Source of the DNA: Rubrivivax sp.
GTDB lineage: Bacteria > Pseudomonadota > Gammaproteobacteria > Burkholderiales > Burkholderiaceae_C
NCBI GenBank assembly: GCA_018780805.1
Contig: JADMJD010000034.1
Span: 1-64,000 of the forward strand
DNA: 64,000 nucleotides
Reading direction: 5' to 3'
Shown: in pieces, positions 19,201 to 27,279 of the stretch
Layout: each line of letters begins with the position of its first letter
Position numbering within the stretch: the stretch's first letter is position 1
The notes under the pieces: generated by a model
Databases searched by the model: none
Told to the model about the DNA's origin: nothing
The model's input: only the letters and a program-made list of their open reading frames with translations
Position numbers and translations under genes: made by a program

Positions 19201-19441
19201 GCAGCGGGCCGTCGGCCAGCGCGGCGGGCCAGTCTTCACGCACCGCGTGTTCGGCGGCCTGGTCGTCCAGCGGCAGCAGGCTCAGCGGGTCACGGCCCTG
19301 CAGTTGCGCGCGGGTGTAGCCGCTGAATTGCAGGAAAGCCTCGTTGACGTCGACGATGCGCCAGGCGGCATCCTGCAACAGCGCCGGGTAGGGTGCGGCC
19401 CAGAGCAGGCGCAGCAGCGCCGTGGCGCCGTCGGACAGCAC
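16205..19441 (-). CDS. Seven-PAS HisKA_2-type sensor histidine kinase
   Basis: 1078 residues, soluble. Seven PAS-like units follow one another, with boundaries near 5-125, 128-245, 250-375, 378-495, 498-625, 628-750 and 755-860. Then comes a HisKA_2 dimerisation domain with KEVHHRIKNNLQGVAGLLQQ (phospho-His about 871) and a HATPase with INELCTNAVKHG and SGLGLVRALL. HisKA_2 kinases commonly pair with ANTAR regulators, and its stop codon overlaps the ANTAR regulator gene. It lies 29 bp downstream of the HDOD gene, so it may be expressed from the flagellar operon. Input signals are unknown. Confidence 0.92.
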   Translation of the reverse strand: MLSDGATALLRLLWAAPYPALLQDAAWRIVDVNEAFLQFSGYTRAQLQGRDPLSLLPLDDQAAEHAVREDWPAALADGPLPLADRRLLDALGQERWFRKTLMPLGEQGLVVGVLQDTTAEHAARAQAERSLTELAQWFDLSPAGMLVFDGAGLIVRSNRAFEALVGQVPVLLTEADSDLQALLAWDGDVPRPGLQPGSPPLECQALVATPDGRRRLSSRVSAFATEQGQRRYMAVVEDRSAEEERDLAQLEIGALMDTAGIFVATYDSSRGWLRSAGAVRGGAAAGGGAGGGAGSALQGIARDIVEADSLPEYERLQAALRSGQRAEVRYAVQHPELGQRWLLTRVEPGALGGGRRATSVVTLDVTDRERAQRRNEQLLRELGTILEGSTAGIAYLRGGVLVRSNQRFERMLGLPVGAGAGAPLEALFALSSPSLPAAREAAAAMAAGQDYDTELPFDSGRDGPRWYSLSLRPAPSASLPEAVAVLSDITRLKAQQAQLETLLRERELMFSLSEVGIVWQRGARIERANQAMAALTGWSVPELTALDAAELYASARDCVDFEAAVTAGLQRDGRFAGERRLRRRDGSLRWVQVAARPVATEQPDEGLVCSFVDVDERHRARESLLRQAERTRAILDSVLVGIVTVSDGGIEWMNRSARRMFGGELADFVGEPIHIVATPEADHPLRRSDYVQRLAEGQSETFECRLRGRDGREFWVVGNAVLTARESTGPQLTFALLDIERRRQAEVSIARAQASLQRVIETAPLAIALLDGATGEVLQANQTATDFLAAPPAGLAAALADAPQRLELTQQAQTDGPQRLWDTRTVTMPAADAGPPQRLLVASDVTEQRAADQARLQAAIAQREVLVKEVHHRIKNNLQGVAGLLQQYAQRHPEVATALGEAVSQVQAIAQVYGLQVGAHGPLHLAAVAEAIAQSVQRTFGRTIHFAAGADAADFVLPEAESIPIALVINELCTNAVKHGRGEAVHCDVAAAGEAAVLTLRHVGQLPAGFDLARFPGGVSGLGLVRALLPRRSATLTLVQDGDEVLTRVELRPPSVRRAESATIPAVLGEAQGGVQTR

Positions 19442-19470
19442 CAGCGGGACGGTGGCGCCGTCCGCCGGCT

Positions 19471-20754
19471 TCAGTCCAGCTCCTGCGCCGATTTCAGCGC
19501 GCGCAGCAGCGCGGCATTCACCTCGGCCAGGCCGAGGAAGCTCTGGTCGGCGGCCTCGCGGATGTCACTGCGTGCACCCTGCTCCAGCGCCTTCACCAGC
19601 TGCAGGTAGGGCTGGTAGGGGCCGGTGCCGGCCACCAGGGCCTGCTGCACCGGCTCGGGCACGGGCACACTCTGGAACAGCTCGGCAAAGGACTGGCCCA
19701 GCATGCGGTCCAGCAGCGAAAACACGCCGCAGATGAACATCTCGCCGCGCTGCGCTTCATCGGCGGTGGGACGCACCAGCTCTTCCATCAGCAGGCCCCG
19801 GCGCACGGCCGCGAACATGGCGGGTTTCATCGCCGGGTCGGGGCTGGCCTGCACCAGCAGCAGCGCCAGCCAGCGCTTGAGCTTCTGGTAACCCAGCATC
19901 ATCAGCGCGTGCTGGAAAGACGAGATCTCCACCGCCAGCCCGAAGGCGGCCGAGTTGAGGTAACGGATGAGCCGGAAGGCCAGCTGCGGGTCGTTCTTGA
20001 GCACGGCCTCCAGCCGGTCCACCGGCTCCTGCCGGTCCACCCGCTTGATCAGTTCGCTGACCACGGCCAGATCGGGCCCGGCGGCTTTGGCGGCGTTGGC
20101 GGCCAGGTCTTCGTCCAGCGGCCAGCCCAGCACGGCCACGGCGCCGCGTTCAAAGGCCGCGTCCAGCTCGGCACGGGTGCGCACACCCACCTGGATGTGC
20201 GTGATGCTGCGCACCACACCTTCCGGCGCCGCGGGTTTGGCGCGGCGCTCTTCGCCAACGTCGATCAGCGAATGGCGGAAACAGGGCAGCAGCTCACGCG
20301 GCAGCTCGGTCACCGGACGGCCCTTGACGATGAGCACGCTGCCGGCTGCATGCAGGGCCTGGATGGCACCGGCCTGGCCGGCATCAGCCACCATGAAAGC
20401 CGGCAGCTCCAGCATCACATGTGGCGACGGCTGGGCGCCCAGCATGGCGCGCAACCAGGGTTCGGAAGCGATGTTCAGCGACAGTGGCGTGGCCTTGGTG
20501 GGCGCGGCGCCGGTGGCGGCAGCCGGCACCACGGCCCCGCCGGCTGACATGGGCCGCAGCGTGAGCGAGATGTCGTCGCTGCCTTCTGGTGACGGCCACA
20601 CCGTCATCAGCGCCGCCAGCAGCGCCTCGGGCTCGGGGCGGGCGTCGCGTTTTTCAGGGAAGACCGTCAGCCGCGTGGCCACCACCTGGCGTTCGCGGTT
20701 GATCATCGGGCTGTAGCCCAGAACGAGTTGGCCGAGGATGGCGTGGTCAGACAT
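19471..20754 (-). CDS. HDOD protein with degenerate EAL domain (YuxH type)
   Basis: 427 residues. The C-terminal HDOD domain (about 215-395) shows LEAVLKNDPQLAFRLIRYLN and SFQHALMMLGYQKLKRWLAL. The N-terminal half has the spacing of an EAL domain (VLGYSPMINRERQVVATRLT at the start), but the EAL triplet and metal-binding residues are missing, so it should not hydrolyse c-di-GMP. Such YuxH-type proteins act as signalling scaffolds, several of them in motility or chemotaxis control. The gene begins 7 bp after flgL, so it is almost certainly the distal gene of the flg operon. Confidence 0.87.
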   Translation of the reverse strand: MSDHAILGQLVLGYSPMINRERQVVATRLTVFPEKRDARPEPEALLAALMTVWPSPEGSDDISLTLRPMSAGGAVVPAAATGAAPTKATPLSLNIASEPWLRAMLGAQPSPHVMLELPAFMVADAGQAGAIQALHAAGSVLIVKGRPVTELPRELLPCFRHSLIDVGEERRAKPAAPEGVVRSITHIQVGVRTRAELDAAFERGAVAVLGWPLDEDLAANAAKAAGPDLAVVSELIKRVDRQEPVDRLEAVLKNDPQLAFRLIRYLNSAAFGLAVEISSFQHALMMLGYQKLKRWLALLLVQASPDPAMKPAMFAAVRRGLLMEELVRPTADEAQRGEMFICGVFSLLDRMLGQSFAELFQSVPVPEPVQQALVAGTGPYQPYLQLVKALEQGARSDIREAADQSFLGLAEVNAALLRALKSAQELD

Positions 20755-20761
20755 GGGGGGT

Positions 20762-21697
20762 TCAGGCGCTGATGTAGTCGAACAGCGACAGACGCTGGAC
20801 CATCGAATAGGCCTTCAAGGCCGCATCGTAGCCGGTTTGCTGGTTCTGGAAATCGGACGCCGCTTCGACCATGTCCAGGTCCTCCGCCGCCGAACGTTCG
20901 GCCGAGGCCATCAGGGCCTGCTGCGACAGCCGCACCTCCACCGCGTCGCTGCGGTTGAGCGTCTCACCCAGGCGGGAGCGGGCCGACAGCAGATGGTCGG
21001 AGATCGCGTCCAGGTCCTTCACCCCTTCACGCACGGTGGCTGCGATGTCGTCGTTGCTGCGGCCGTCGGTGGCCAGTTCGGTGGCCAGGCGGTCCAGCAC
21101 ATCGAAGACCGACAGGTCACTGCTGCCGGTGTCGGGATCGGTGGCCTGCAGCCAGGTGAAACCACCGTCCACCGTCAAAGGCAGCGGCTGGGCATTGGCG
21201 GTGACCGCGGCACCCCCATCGCCGCGGAACTGCACCCCACCCGGTTCGTCGGCAAACGGCACCTGCGACGAACCCTGTCCGCCAAACAGGTAGGCGCCCG
21301 AGCCGTCGCCGCGGTTGGACACCGACAGCAGTTGCTCGCGCAACCCGCGGATGGCCACGGCCAGGCCCTCACGCTCCTGGTCGGAGTAGGACGCGTTGCC
21401 GGCCGAGATCATGTACTCGCGCGCCTGCTGCAGCAGCTCGCCGGCGTCGCCCAGCGCACTTTCGGCCTGCAGCGTGCTGTTGCGGCTGGCGTCCACCGCG
21501 CGCTGGTCGGCTTCGGTGCGCAACTTGGCGATCATGGCGCGCTCGGCGCGCGCGGCGGCGGCCGGGTCGTCGCTGGCGCGGGAAACCCGTTTGCCGCTGG
21601 TCATCTGCTCCTGCAAACCCATCAGGTCGGCCTGGCGCTTTTGCAGCGTGTTCAGGCCACGGTCGAAACTGTTGAAGGTGGCGATGCGCATCGTCAT
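20762..21697 (-). CDS. flgL: Flagellar hook-filament junction protein FlgL (HAP3)
   Basis: Forms the ring of subunits joining hook to filament together with FlgK. The 311-residue length is normal for FlgL. The flagellin-like N-terminus contains FNSFDRGLNTLQKRQADLMGLQ and SGKRVSRASDDPAAAARAE, and the C-terminus ends in a helix with NQQTGYDAALKAYSM as in flagellin D0. No signal peptide, as expected for a type III export substrate. GGGAG precedes the ATG, and the gene follows flgK by 14 bp. Confidence 0.96.
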   Translation of the reverse strand: MTMRIATFNSFDRGLNTLQKRQADLMGLQEQMTSGKRVSRASDDPAAAARAERAMIAKLRTEADQRAVDASRNSTLQAESALGDAGELLQQAREYMISAGNASYSDQEREGLAVAIRGLREQLLSVSNRGDGSGAYLFGGQGSSQVPFADEPGGVQFRGDGGAAVTANAQPLPLTVDGGFTWLQATDPDTGSSDLSVFDVLDRLATELATDGRSNDDIAATVREGVKDLDAISDHLLSARSRLGETLNRSDAVEVRLSQQALMASAERSAAEDLDMVEAASDFQNQQTGYDAALKAYSMVQRLSLFDYISA

Positions 21698-21711
21698 GGG
21701 GTGCTCCCGGG

Positions 21712-23706
21712 TCAGGCGCCGGCGGCGGACAACAAGGTGTCGAAAATCGATTGCGCGATCTGCAGCACCTTGGCCGCGGCCTGGTAACTTTGTTGGTACT
21801 GGATCAGCATCGCAGCCTCTTCGTCGAGGTTCACACCCACCTCGGCGCTGCGCGTCTGCTCGGCCTGGTCGGCCAGCGAGGCCGAAATCTGCGAGATCGA
21901 CTCCGCACCCTGCACACGCACGCCGATGTCGGCCATGGCCGAGGCGTAGGCATCGGTGGCGGTGGCGCCGCCGCTGACGCTGCCATCCAGTTGTTCGATG
22001 CGGCCCACCAGGCTCTTGTCGCGCAGCGCCGCCAGGGCCAGGGCGTTGCCGTTGTTGGCCGTGGTGTTGGTGGTCATGGCCACGTTCAGCGTGTCGCCGT
22101 TGGCCGGCACGCCGGTCAACATCAGCGCAAAGCCGTTGATGGCAGGGTCGGGTGCGCTGGGGATGGGCTTGCCGGCCTCCCAGGTGCCCGTGCCCGTGCC
22201 CACCAGCGCGTTGGTGGTGCGGTCGCGCAATTCCCAGCTGTAGCTGCCGCTGTCGTCGGTGAAGCGGATGCTGGCGGTGTGGGCCGGGTTGACGCTGCTG
22301 TCGGTGATGGTGAGCGAGGCCACCAGCGCCGTGCCGGTGTTGCCTGCACCCACGGTGGCCGTCAGCGGCGACGCCGCGGCAATGTCGCGTGGGTCCGTCA
22401 GGCGTGCGGCCATGTCCACCGCCGCTCGTGTCACCGGCTGCAGCAGGAATTTGTCGGACGTGGGTGGCGGCGGGTTGCCGATCACGATGCGAAAACCATC
22501 CACCACGTCGCCGTCGTCCACGCTGCTCACCACGCCGTCGGACAAACGTGTGAGCTGCCAGCCCCCGGGGCGGCCGGGGTCGGCACGCAGGTCGTACTCG
22601 CTGGCCTTCAGCTGCGACGGGTCGGTGATCTCCAGCGACACGCTGCCGATGTAACGGCCGAAGGCGTCGGTCTGGTTGGTGGACATCGACTGCACCTGCG
22701 GCGCACCGATGGTGAACATGTCCAGCGCCGGCACCGAGCCCGCGGGCTGGTGCAGCGTCAGGCCCAGCTTCTGCTGCTCATTGATGGCGCCGCCCACGGC
22801 CGCCGCGATCTGCCCCAGCAGGGTCTGCGCCGCCACCAGGTCCTTGTTCTGGAACTGCAGCAGGCCGGCGATGCGGCCACCGCCGAGTGAGGCTTCGTCC
22901 AACCGCAGCGGCACGCCGTTGTCCATGACGGCGATCGACGCACGCGACGGATCGCTGACACTGTTGACCACGCTCAGCGGCTGCGCGTTGTTGGACAGCA
23001 CCAGCCGTTGGCCACCCCCTGCAAAGACACCAACGGTGCCGTCGTCGGCCATCACCGTGGTGATCGCGATCTCACCCGACAGCCTGGACAGCAGCTGGTC
23101 GCGCGCGTCCAGCAGGTCGTTGGGCGGCTGGCCCAGGCCGCGCACGGCCGCGATCTGCTGGTTCACCTGGGCGATGTTCTTGGTCAGCTCGTTGACCGTG
23201 GCCACGGTGGACTTCAGGTCTTCGCGCAGCAGGTGCTGCATCTGGTCCAGCTGCGCGCCGGAATCACTGAAGCGCGCGGCCAGCTCTTCCGCGCGTGCCA
23301 GCACCACCTGGCGTGTGCTGCTGTCGGCCGGCAGGCTGGCCAGGTCGCTGAAGGCGTTCAGGAACTGCTGCGTGGCATAACCCACACCCTGCTCGCCAGT
23401 GGGCAGCACGGTCTCCAGCTTCTGCAGCTGCAGCAACCGGGCTTCGTCCTTGGCGGCCAGGCCCTTGACCGTCATGGCCTCGCGGCTCAGGAAGGCGTTG
23501 TGGGCGCGCGTGATGGTCTCGACATCCGAGCCCTTGCCAAAATAACCCGCACCGCTGAACTGGCCCAGCGCCGTGGCCAGCTCCACCCGCTGGCGCGAAT
23601 AGCCCTGCACGCTGGCGTTGGCGATGTTGTGGCCGGTCACCTGCAAGGCGGCGTAGTTGGCCGCCATGGCACGCATGCCCAGCGACATCAATGGCGTCGC
23701 GCCCAT
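21712..23706 (-). CDS. flgK: Flagellar hook-associated protein FlgK (HAP1)
   Basis: Proximal hook-filament junction protein, exported through the flagellar type III system. The N-terminal rod/hook signature ALQVTGHNIANASVQGYSRQ is present near residues 20-40, and the C-terminal D0 helix contains EEAAMLIQYQQSYQAAAKVL. At 664 residues it is longer than enterobacterial FlgK (about 550) but within the range seen in betaproteobacteria; the extra length is in the central, surface-exposed region. It lies between flgJ (3-bp gap) and flgL. Confidence 0.97.
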   Translation of the reverse strand: MGATPLMSLGMRAMAANYAALQVTGHNIANASVQGYSRQRVELATALGQFSGAGYFGKGSDVETITRAHNAFLSREAMTVKGLAAKDEARLLQLQKLETVLPTGEQGVGYATQQFLNAFSDLASLPADSSTRQVVLARAEELAARFSDSGAQLDQMQHLLREDLKSTVATVNELTKNIAQVNQQIAAVRGLGQPPNDLLDARDQLLSRLSGEIAITTVMADDGTVGVFAGGGQRLVLSNNAQPLSVVNSVSDPSRASIAVMDNGVPLRLDEASLGGGRIAGLLQFQNKDLVAAQTLLGQIAAAVGGAINEQQKLGLTLHQPAGSVPALDMFTIGAPQVQSMSTNQTDAFGRYIGSVSLEITDPSQLKASEYDLRADPGRPGGWQLTRLSDGVVSSVDDGDVVDGFRIVIGNPPPPTSDKFLLQPVTRAAVDMAARLTDPRDIAAASPLTATVGAGNTGTALVASLTITDSSVNPAHTASIRFTDDSGSYSWELRDRTTNALVGTGTGTWEAGKPIPSAPDPAINGFALMLTGVPANGDTLNVAMTTNTTANNGNALALAALRDKSLVGRIEQLDGSVSGGATATDAYASAMADIGVRVQGAESISQISASLADQAEQTRSAEVGVNLDEEAAMLIQYQQSYQAAAKVLQIAQSIFDTLLSAAGA

Positions 23707-23709
23707 GCC

Positions 23710-24567
23710 TTACCCCTGTGTACGCTGCAGGCGCAGCGTGGTGTTGATGACACGTGTCAGCTTGTCGGCGTAGGCCGGGTCGGTGGCGTAGCCGGCCTTC
23801 TGCAGGCCCTGCGCAAACTCGCCCGCGGTGTCGGCCTTGGCCACCTGTTCGTAGCGCGGGCTGGTCTTCATCAGCCGGGCGTAGTCGGCAAACGATTCGG
23901 CGTAGCTGCCGTAGGCGCGGAACTTGGCCGTGACCTTGCGCGCCACGCCGCCGATGTACTCGGTGGTCGTGATCTCCGCCGTCGGGCCCTGCCAGTTGCC
24001 GCCGGCCTTGATGCCGAAGAGGTTGAACGACGGCGAGCCGTCGGCGTGGCGGATCTCCTTGCGCCCCCAGCCCGTCTCGTGCGCGGCCTGCGCGACCATG
24101 AAGGCGGCCGGGATGCCGCTGCTGGCCTCGGCTGCCTCGGCGGCGCGTGTGTGCTGCTGCACGAAGCCGGCTGCGCCCTGCTCCGGGATGCGCGCCGGGG
24201 CATCGGCGGCCCGGCCCAGTGGCACGGGCGCGGCGTTGGCCCCACGTGTGGCCGGGATCGGGCCCGGGCTCATGCCCATCTGGCGCTCCAGCTGGCGCTG
24301 GATGGCCTCGGACAGACCCCCTTTCATGCCGGTCAGCTGGCCGGCGAACTGCTGGTCCAGCATGCCGGTGGCCATCTCGCCGCCCTGGCCGCTGTCCATC
24401 AGGCCGCTGTCCAGCGTGGTGGCACGCATGCTCTTCATCAGCTCGTTCATGAACAGCGCCTCGAACTGGCGCGCCGCCTCCTTCACCGCCGCCTTGGGGT
24501 CGGTGTTGGCACGCAGGCGCAGGCCGTTGAGGCCGTTCTGGTCGAGTGCGACGCTGTTCGCGTTCAT
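23710..24567 (-). CDS. flgJ: Rod-capping protein and peptidoglycan hydrolase FlgJ
   Basis: A bifunctional 285-residue protein. The N-terminal rod-cap half has AARQFEALFMNELMKSMR. The C-terminal muramidase/glucosaminidase half (about 150-285) has AAHETGWGRKEIR, with the catalytic Glu near 164, and FNLFGIKAGGNWQGP. It caps the growing rod in the periplasm while cutting peptidoglycan. Spacing to flgI and flgK is only a few bases. Confidence 0.96.
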   Translation of the reverse strand: MNANSVALDQNGLNGLRLRANTDPKAAVKEAARQFEALFMNELMKSMRATTLDSGLMDSGQGGEMATGMLDQQFAGQLTGMKGGLSEAIQRQLERQMGMSPGPIPATRGANAAPVPLGRAADAPARIPEQGAAGFVQQHTRAAEAAEASSGIPAAFMVAQAAHETGWGRKEIRHADGSPSFNLFGIKAGGNWQGPTAEITTTEYIGGVARKVTAKFRAYGSYAESFADYARLMKTSPRYEQVAKADTAGEFAQGLQKAGYATDPAYADKLTRVINTTLRLQRTQG

Positions 24568-24572
24568 GGCCG

Positions 24573-25694
24573 TCAGATCACTTCCAGCTCGGCGTTCAAG
24601 GCACCGGCGGCTTTCATCGCCTGCAGGATGGCCAGCAGGTCCTGCGGCGTGGCGCCGAGTGCGTTGAGCGCCTTCACCACGTCGGTCAGCTGGGTGCCGG
24701 CCGGCATGTTGACCAGCGCCCCACCCTGCTGCGTGATGGCGATGTCGGCCTTTTCGCCGGCCACCGTCTGGCCACCGGCCAGTGCATTGGGCTGGCTCAC
24801 CACCGGCGTGCTGCTGATGGTGACCGACAGGCTGCCATGGGCCACCGCACAGGCGGCCAGCGTGACCGCCTCGTTCATCACCACCGAGCCGGTGCGCGGG
24901 TTCAGCACCACCCGTGCGGCGGGTTTTTCCAGCTGCACGGCCAGGTTTTCGATGTCGGCCATGAAACCCACACGGGCCTGGCCGGGCGGCACCCGCACCT
25001 GCACCGTGCGGCCGTCCACGGCGAAGGCACTGCCGTCACCCTTGGCCAGGTTGATGGCATTGGCCACGCTGCGCGCGGTGCTGTAGTCGGCGGCACGCAG
25101 GTCCAGCTGCAGCATGTCACCTTCGTGCAGCGGTGTGGCCACGGCCCGCTCCACCGACGCCCCCCCCGGGATGCGGCCGGCCGACAGGTGGTTGATCGTG
25201 ACCTTGGAGCCTCCCGCCGAAGCGCCGGCGCCGCCGACGATCAGGTTGCCCTGCGCGATGGCGTAGATCTGCCCGTCGGCACCGCGCAGCGGTGTCATCA
25301 CCAGCGTGCCACCACGCAGGCTCTTGGCGCTGCCCATGGAGGCCACCGCAATGTCGATGGTCTGGCCCGGCTGGGCAAAGGCCGGCAACTCGGCCGTGAC
25401 CATCACCGCGGCGGTGTTGCGGCCTTGCGGCTGCACGCCGGCGGGCAGGGTGACCCCCAGCGACTGCAGCAGTGCCGACAGGCTTTGCGCCGTCACCGCG
25501 TTCTGTTCGCCGGTGCCGTCCAGGCCCACCACCAGGCCGTAGCCGATCAGCTGGTTGCTGCGCACGCCTTGCACGCTGGCCACTTCCTTCACGCGCACGG
25601 CGGCGGCGGACAGCGGCCACCACAGCGCGGCGCTGGCAGCCAGTCCGGCCAGCACGACGGCGGCACGCACCAGGCGGTCGACCTTGTTGTTCAC
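24573..25694 (-). CDS. flgI: Flagellar P-ring protein FlgI
   Basis: Periplasmic P-ring subunit, 373 residues, exported by Sec. An N-terminal signal peptide with hydrophobic core AAVVLAGLAASAALWW is followed by the conserved mature start VRVKEVASVQGVRSNQLIGY and by GLVVGLDGTGEQ. The C-terminus LLAILQAMKAAGALNAELEVI is typical. It lies between flgH and flgJ with gaps of 7 and 5 bp. Confidence 0.97.
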   Translation of the reverse strand: MNNKVDRLVRAAVVLAGLAASAALWWPLSAAAVRVKEVASVQGVRSNQLIGYGLVVGLDGTGEQNAVTAQSLSALLQSLGVTLPAGVQPQGRNTAAVMVTAELPAFAQPGQTIDIAVASMGSAKSLRGGTLVMTPLRGADGQIYAIAQGNLIVGGAGASAGGSKVTINHLSAGRIPGGASVERAVATPLHEGDMLQLDLRAADYSTARSVANAINLAKGDGSAFAVDGRTVQVRVPPGQARVGFMADIENLAVQLEKPAARVVLNPRTGSVVMNEAVTLAACAVAHGSLSVTISSTPVVSQPNALAGGQTVAGEKADIAITQQGGALVNMPAGTQLTDVVKALNALGATPQDLLAILQAMKAAGALNAELEVI

Positions 25695-25701
25695 AGCGCG
25701 T

Positions 25702-26379
25702 TCACAGTGGAAAGAAGCTCAGGAACACACGCGCCAGCCAGCCGATCACCTGCGCTTCGGCCTGTTGGCCTCGGCCGCGTTGTTCGACCCGCACGTTGGC
25801 GATCTGCGTGCTCAGCACGGTGTTGCCAGGCTGGATGCTGCGCGGATCGACCTGGCCGCTGAAGCGCAGCACGTCGACCGCGGCGTTGACGCCGATCTGC
25901 TTCTCGCCGGTGATCAGCAGGTGGCCGTTGGGCAGCACACGCGACACCGTGGCGCTGATGCTGCCCTTGAAGTCGTTGCTGGCCTCGGAGCTGCCCGTGC
26001 CCTCGAAGGTGTTGGACGAATTGCCGGTGGCCGTGGCCCGCGCCAGCGCCTTGGTGGGGATGCCGGGCAAGGCGCTGATGGACGCGCCGATGGCACCGGT
26101 CTTTTCCACCGAGCTGGTGGCGGTGCTGCTGGCGCTGATCTTCTCTTCGATCTTGACGACGATGATGTCGCCCACGTGGCGCGCCCGGTGGTCTTCAAAC
26201 AGCGGCCGGTAGCTGGCCTGCTGGTAGATGCTGCCATTGGCCACGCGCGGGGTCTCCAGCACCGGCGGCTCCACCGGCGCGGTGTCGGCCACCTCGGCGC
26301 GCGGGAACAGCGTGGCGTTGCAGCCGGCCACCAGCCACGTGGCCAGCAGCGTGCCCAGGATCAGGGTCAGACGTTTCAT
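25702..26379 (-). CDS. flgH: Flagellar L-ring lipoprotein FlgH
   Basis: Outer-membrane L-ring subunit, 225 residues from the chosen start. The sequence MKRLTLILGTLLATWLVAGC is a lipoprotein signal with the lipid-modified Cys at about 20. Conserved blocks include SLFEDHRARHVGDIIVVKIEE and VLRFSGQVDPRSIQPGNTV. A GTG four codons upstream (26391) overlaps the flgG stop and is an alternative start; neither has a strong ribosome site, so coupling to flgG is likely. Confidence 0.95.
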   Translation of the reverse strand: MKRLTLILGTLLATWLVAGCNATLFPRAEVADTAPVEPPVLETPRVANGSIYQQASYRPLFEDHRARHVGDIIVVKIEEKISASSTATSSVEKTGAIGASISALPGIPTKALARATATGNSSNTFEGTGSSEASNDFKGSISATVSRVLPNGHLLITGEKQIGVNAAVDVLRFSGQVDPRSIQPGNTVLSTQIANVRVEQRGRGQQAEAQVIGWLARVFLSFFPL

Positions 26380-26387
26380 CGCGTTGA

Positions 26388-27170
26388 TCACAGTTGCGAC
26401 AGGCGCTGCAGCATCTGGTCGGACGTGCTGATCGCCTTGGAGTTGAGTTCGTAGGCGCGCTGCGTGGCGATCATGGTCACCAGCTCCTCGACCACGTTGA
26501 CGTTGCTGCCTTCCACATAACCCTGCTCCAGCGGGCCCAGGCCCTCGCCGTCGGGCGAGCCCACGTTGGGGTTGCCCGACGCAGCGGTTTCGCTGTACAG
26601 GTTGCCGCCGCGCGGCTGCAGGCCAGCCGGGTTGACAAAGCTGGCGGTCTGCAGCTGGCCCACCACGGTGGGGGTGGCCTGGCCGGGCAGCAGCGCGCTG
26701 ACCGTGCCGTCCTTGGCGATGGTCACGGTCTGCGCATTGGCCGGGATGGTGATGGCCGGCTGCACCAGGTCGCCGGCGTTGGTGACCAGCTGGCCCTGGC
26801 CGTTGAGCTGGAAAGCGCCGTCACGGGTGTAGCCGGTGGTGCCGTCGGCCAGCTGCACCTGGAAGAATCCGTGGCCCTTGATGGCCATGTCGTAGACGTT
26901 GCCCGTCTGCGTGAGGTTGCCCTGCGCAAAACTGCGTGTGGTGCTGGCGGCGCGCACGCCCAGGCCCACCTGCAGGCCGGTGGGCAGGGTGGTGCCTTCG
27001 CCGTTGGCGGCACCCGTCTGGCGCAGGTTCTGGTACATCAGGTCTTCAAACACCACGTTGCCGCGCTTGAAGCCGTTGGTGCCGACGTTGGCCAGGTTGT
27101 TGGTCACGGTGTCCAGCTTGGTCTGCTGGCCTTCCATGCCGGTCTTGGCAATCCACAACGATCGAATCAT
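26388..27170 (-). CDS. flgG: Flagellar distal-rod protein FlgG
   Basis: Distal rod subunit, 260 residues, exported by the flagellar type III system. N-terminus [20 protein letters not shown] with [14 protein letters not shown]-terminus [20 protein letters not shown], both diagnostic of FlgG. The ATG at 27170 gives the family-standard start; an upstream in-frame ATG would add 18 residues lying in the terminator-containing spacer. A 109-bp gap with an intrinsic terminator separates it from flgF. Confidence 0.97.
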   Translation of the reverse strand: MIRSLWIAKTGMEGQQTKLDTVTNNLANVGTNGFKRGNVVFEDLMYQNLRQTGAANGEGTTLPTGLQVGLGVRAASTTRSFAQGNLTQTGNVYDMAIKGHGFFQVQLADGTTGYTRDGAFQLNGQGQLVTNAGDLVQPAITIPANAQTVTIAKDGTVSALLPGQATPTVVGQLQTASFVNPAGLQPRGGNLYSETAASGNPNVGSPDGEGLGPLEQGYVEGSNVNVVEELVTMIATQRAYELNSKAISTSDQMLQRLSQL

Positions 27171-27230
27171 GGCGGGTCTTTCGGAGTCCTGCCGCCATGG
27201 TCGCCGGAACTTGAGCCCTGCCAAGCCATG

Positions 27231-27256
27231 AAAAAAGCCGCTTTCGCGGCCTTCTT
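27231..27256 (-). terminator. Intrinsic terminator between flgF and flgG
   Basis: Read in the operon direction: GGCCGC, a GAAA tetraloop, GCGGC and a TTTTTT run. The stem is 5 G-C pairs, extended by a G-U and two A-U pairs. It lies about 25 bp after the flgF stop and 60 bp before flgG, so it could cut expression of flgG and downstream genes relative to flgBCDEF. Confidence 0.8.
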
Positions 27257-27279
27257 ACAAGCGGTGTGCAGCGGCGGCC

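Noticed and set aside
16436..19609. 1057-codon plus-strand frame opposite the seven-PAS kinase
   Set aside because: Same reason: the minus strand encodes an intact kinase with all motifs; the plus frame is Gln/His/Arg/Gly-rich and has no recognisable fold.
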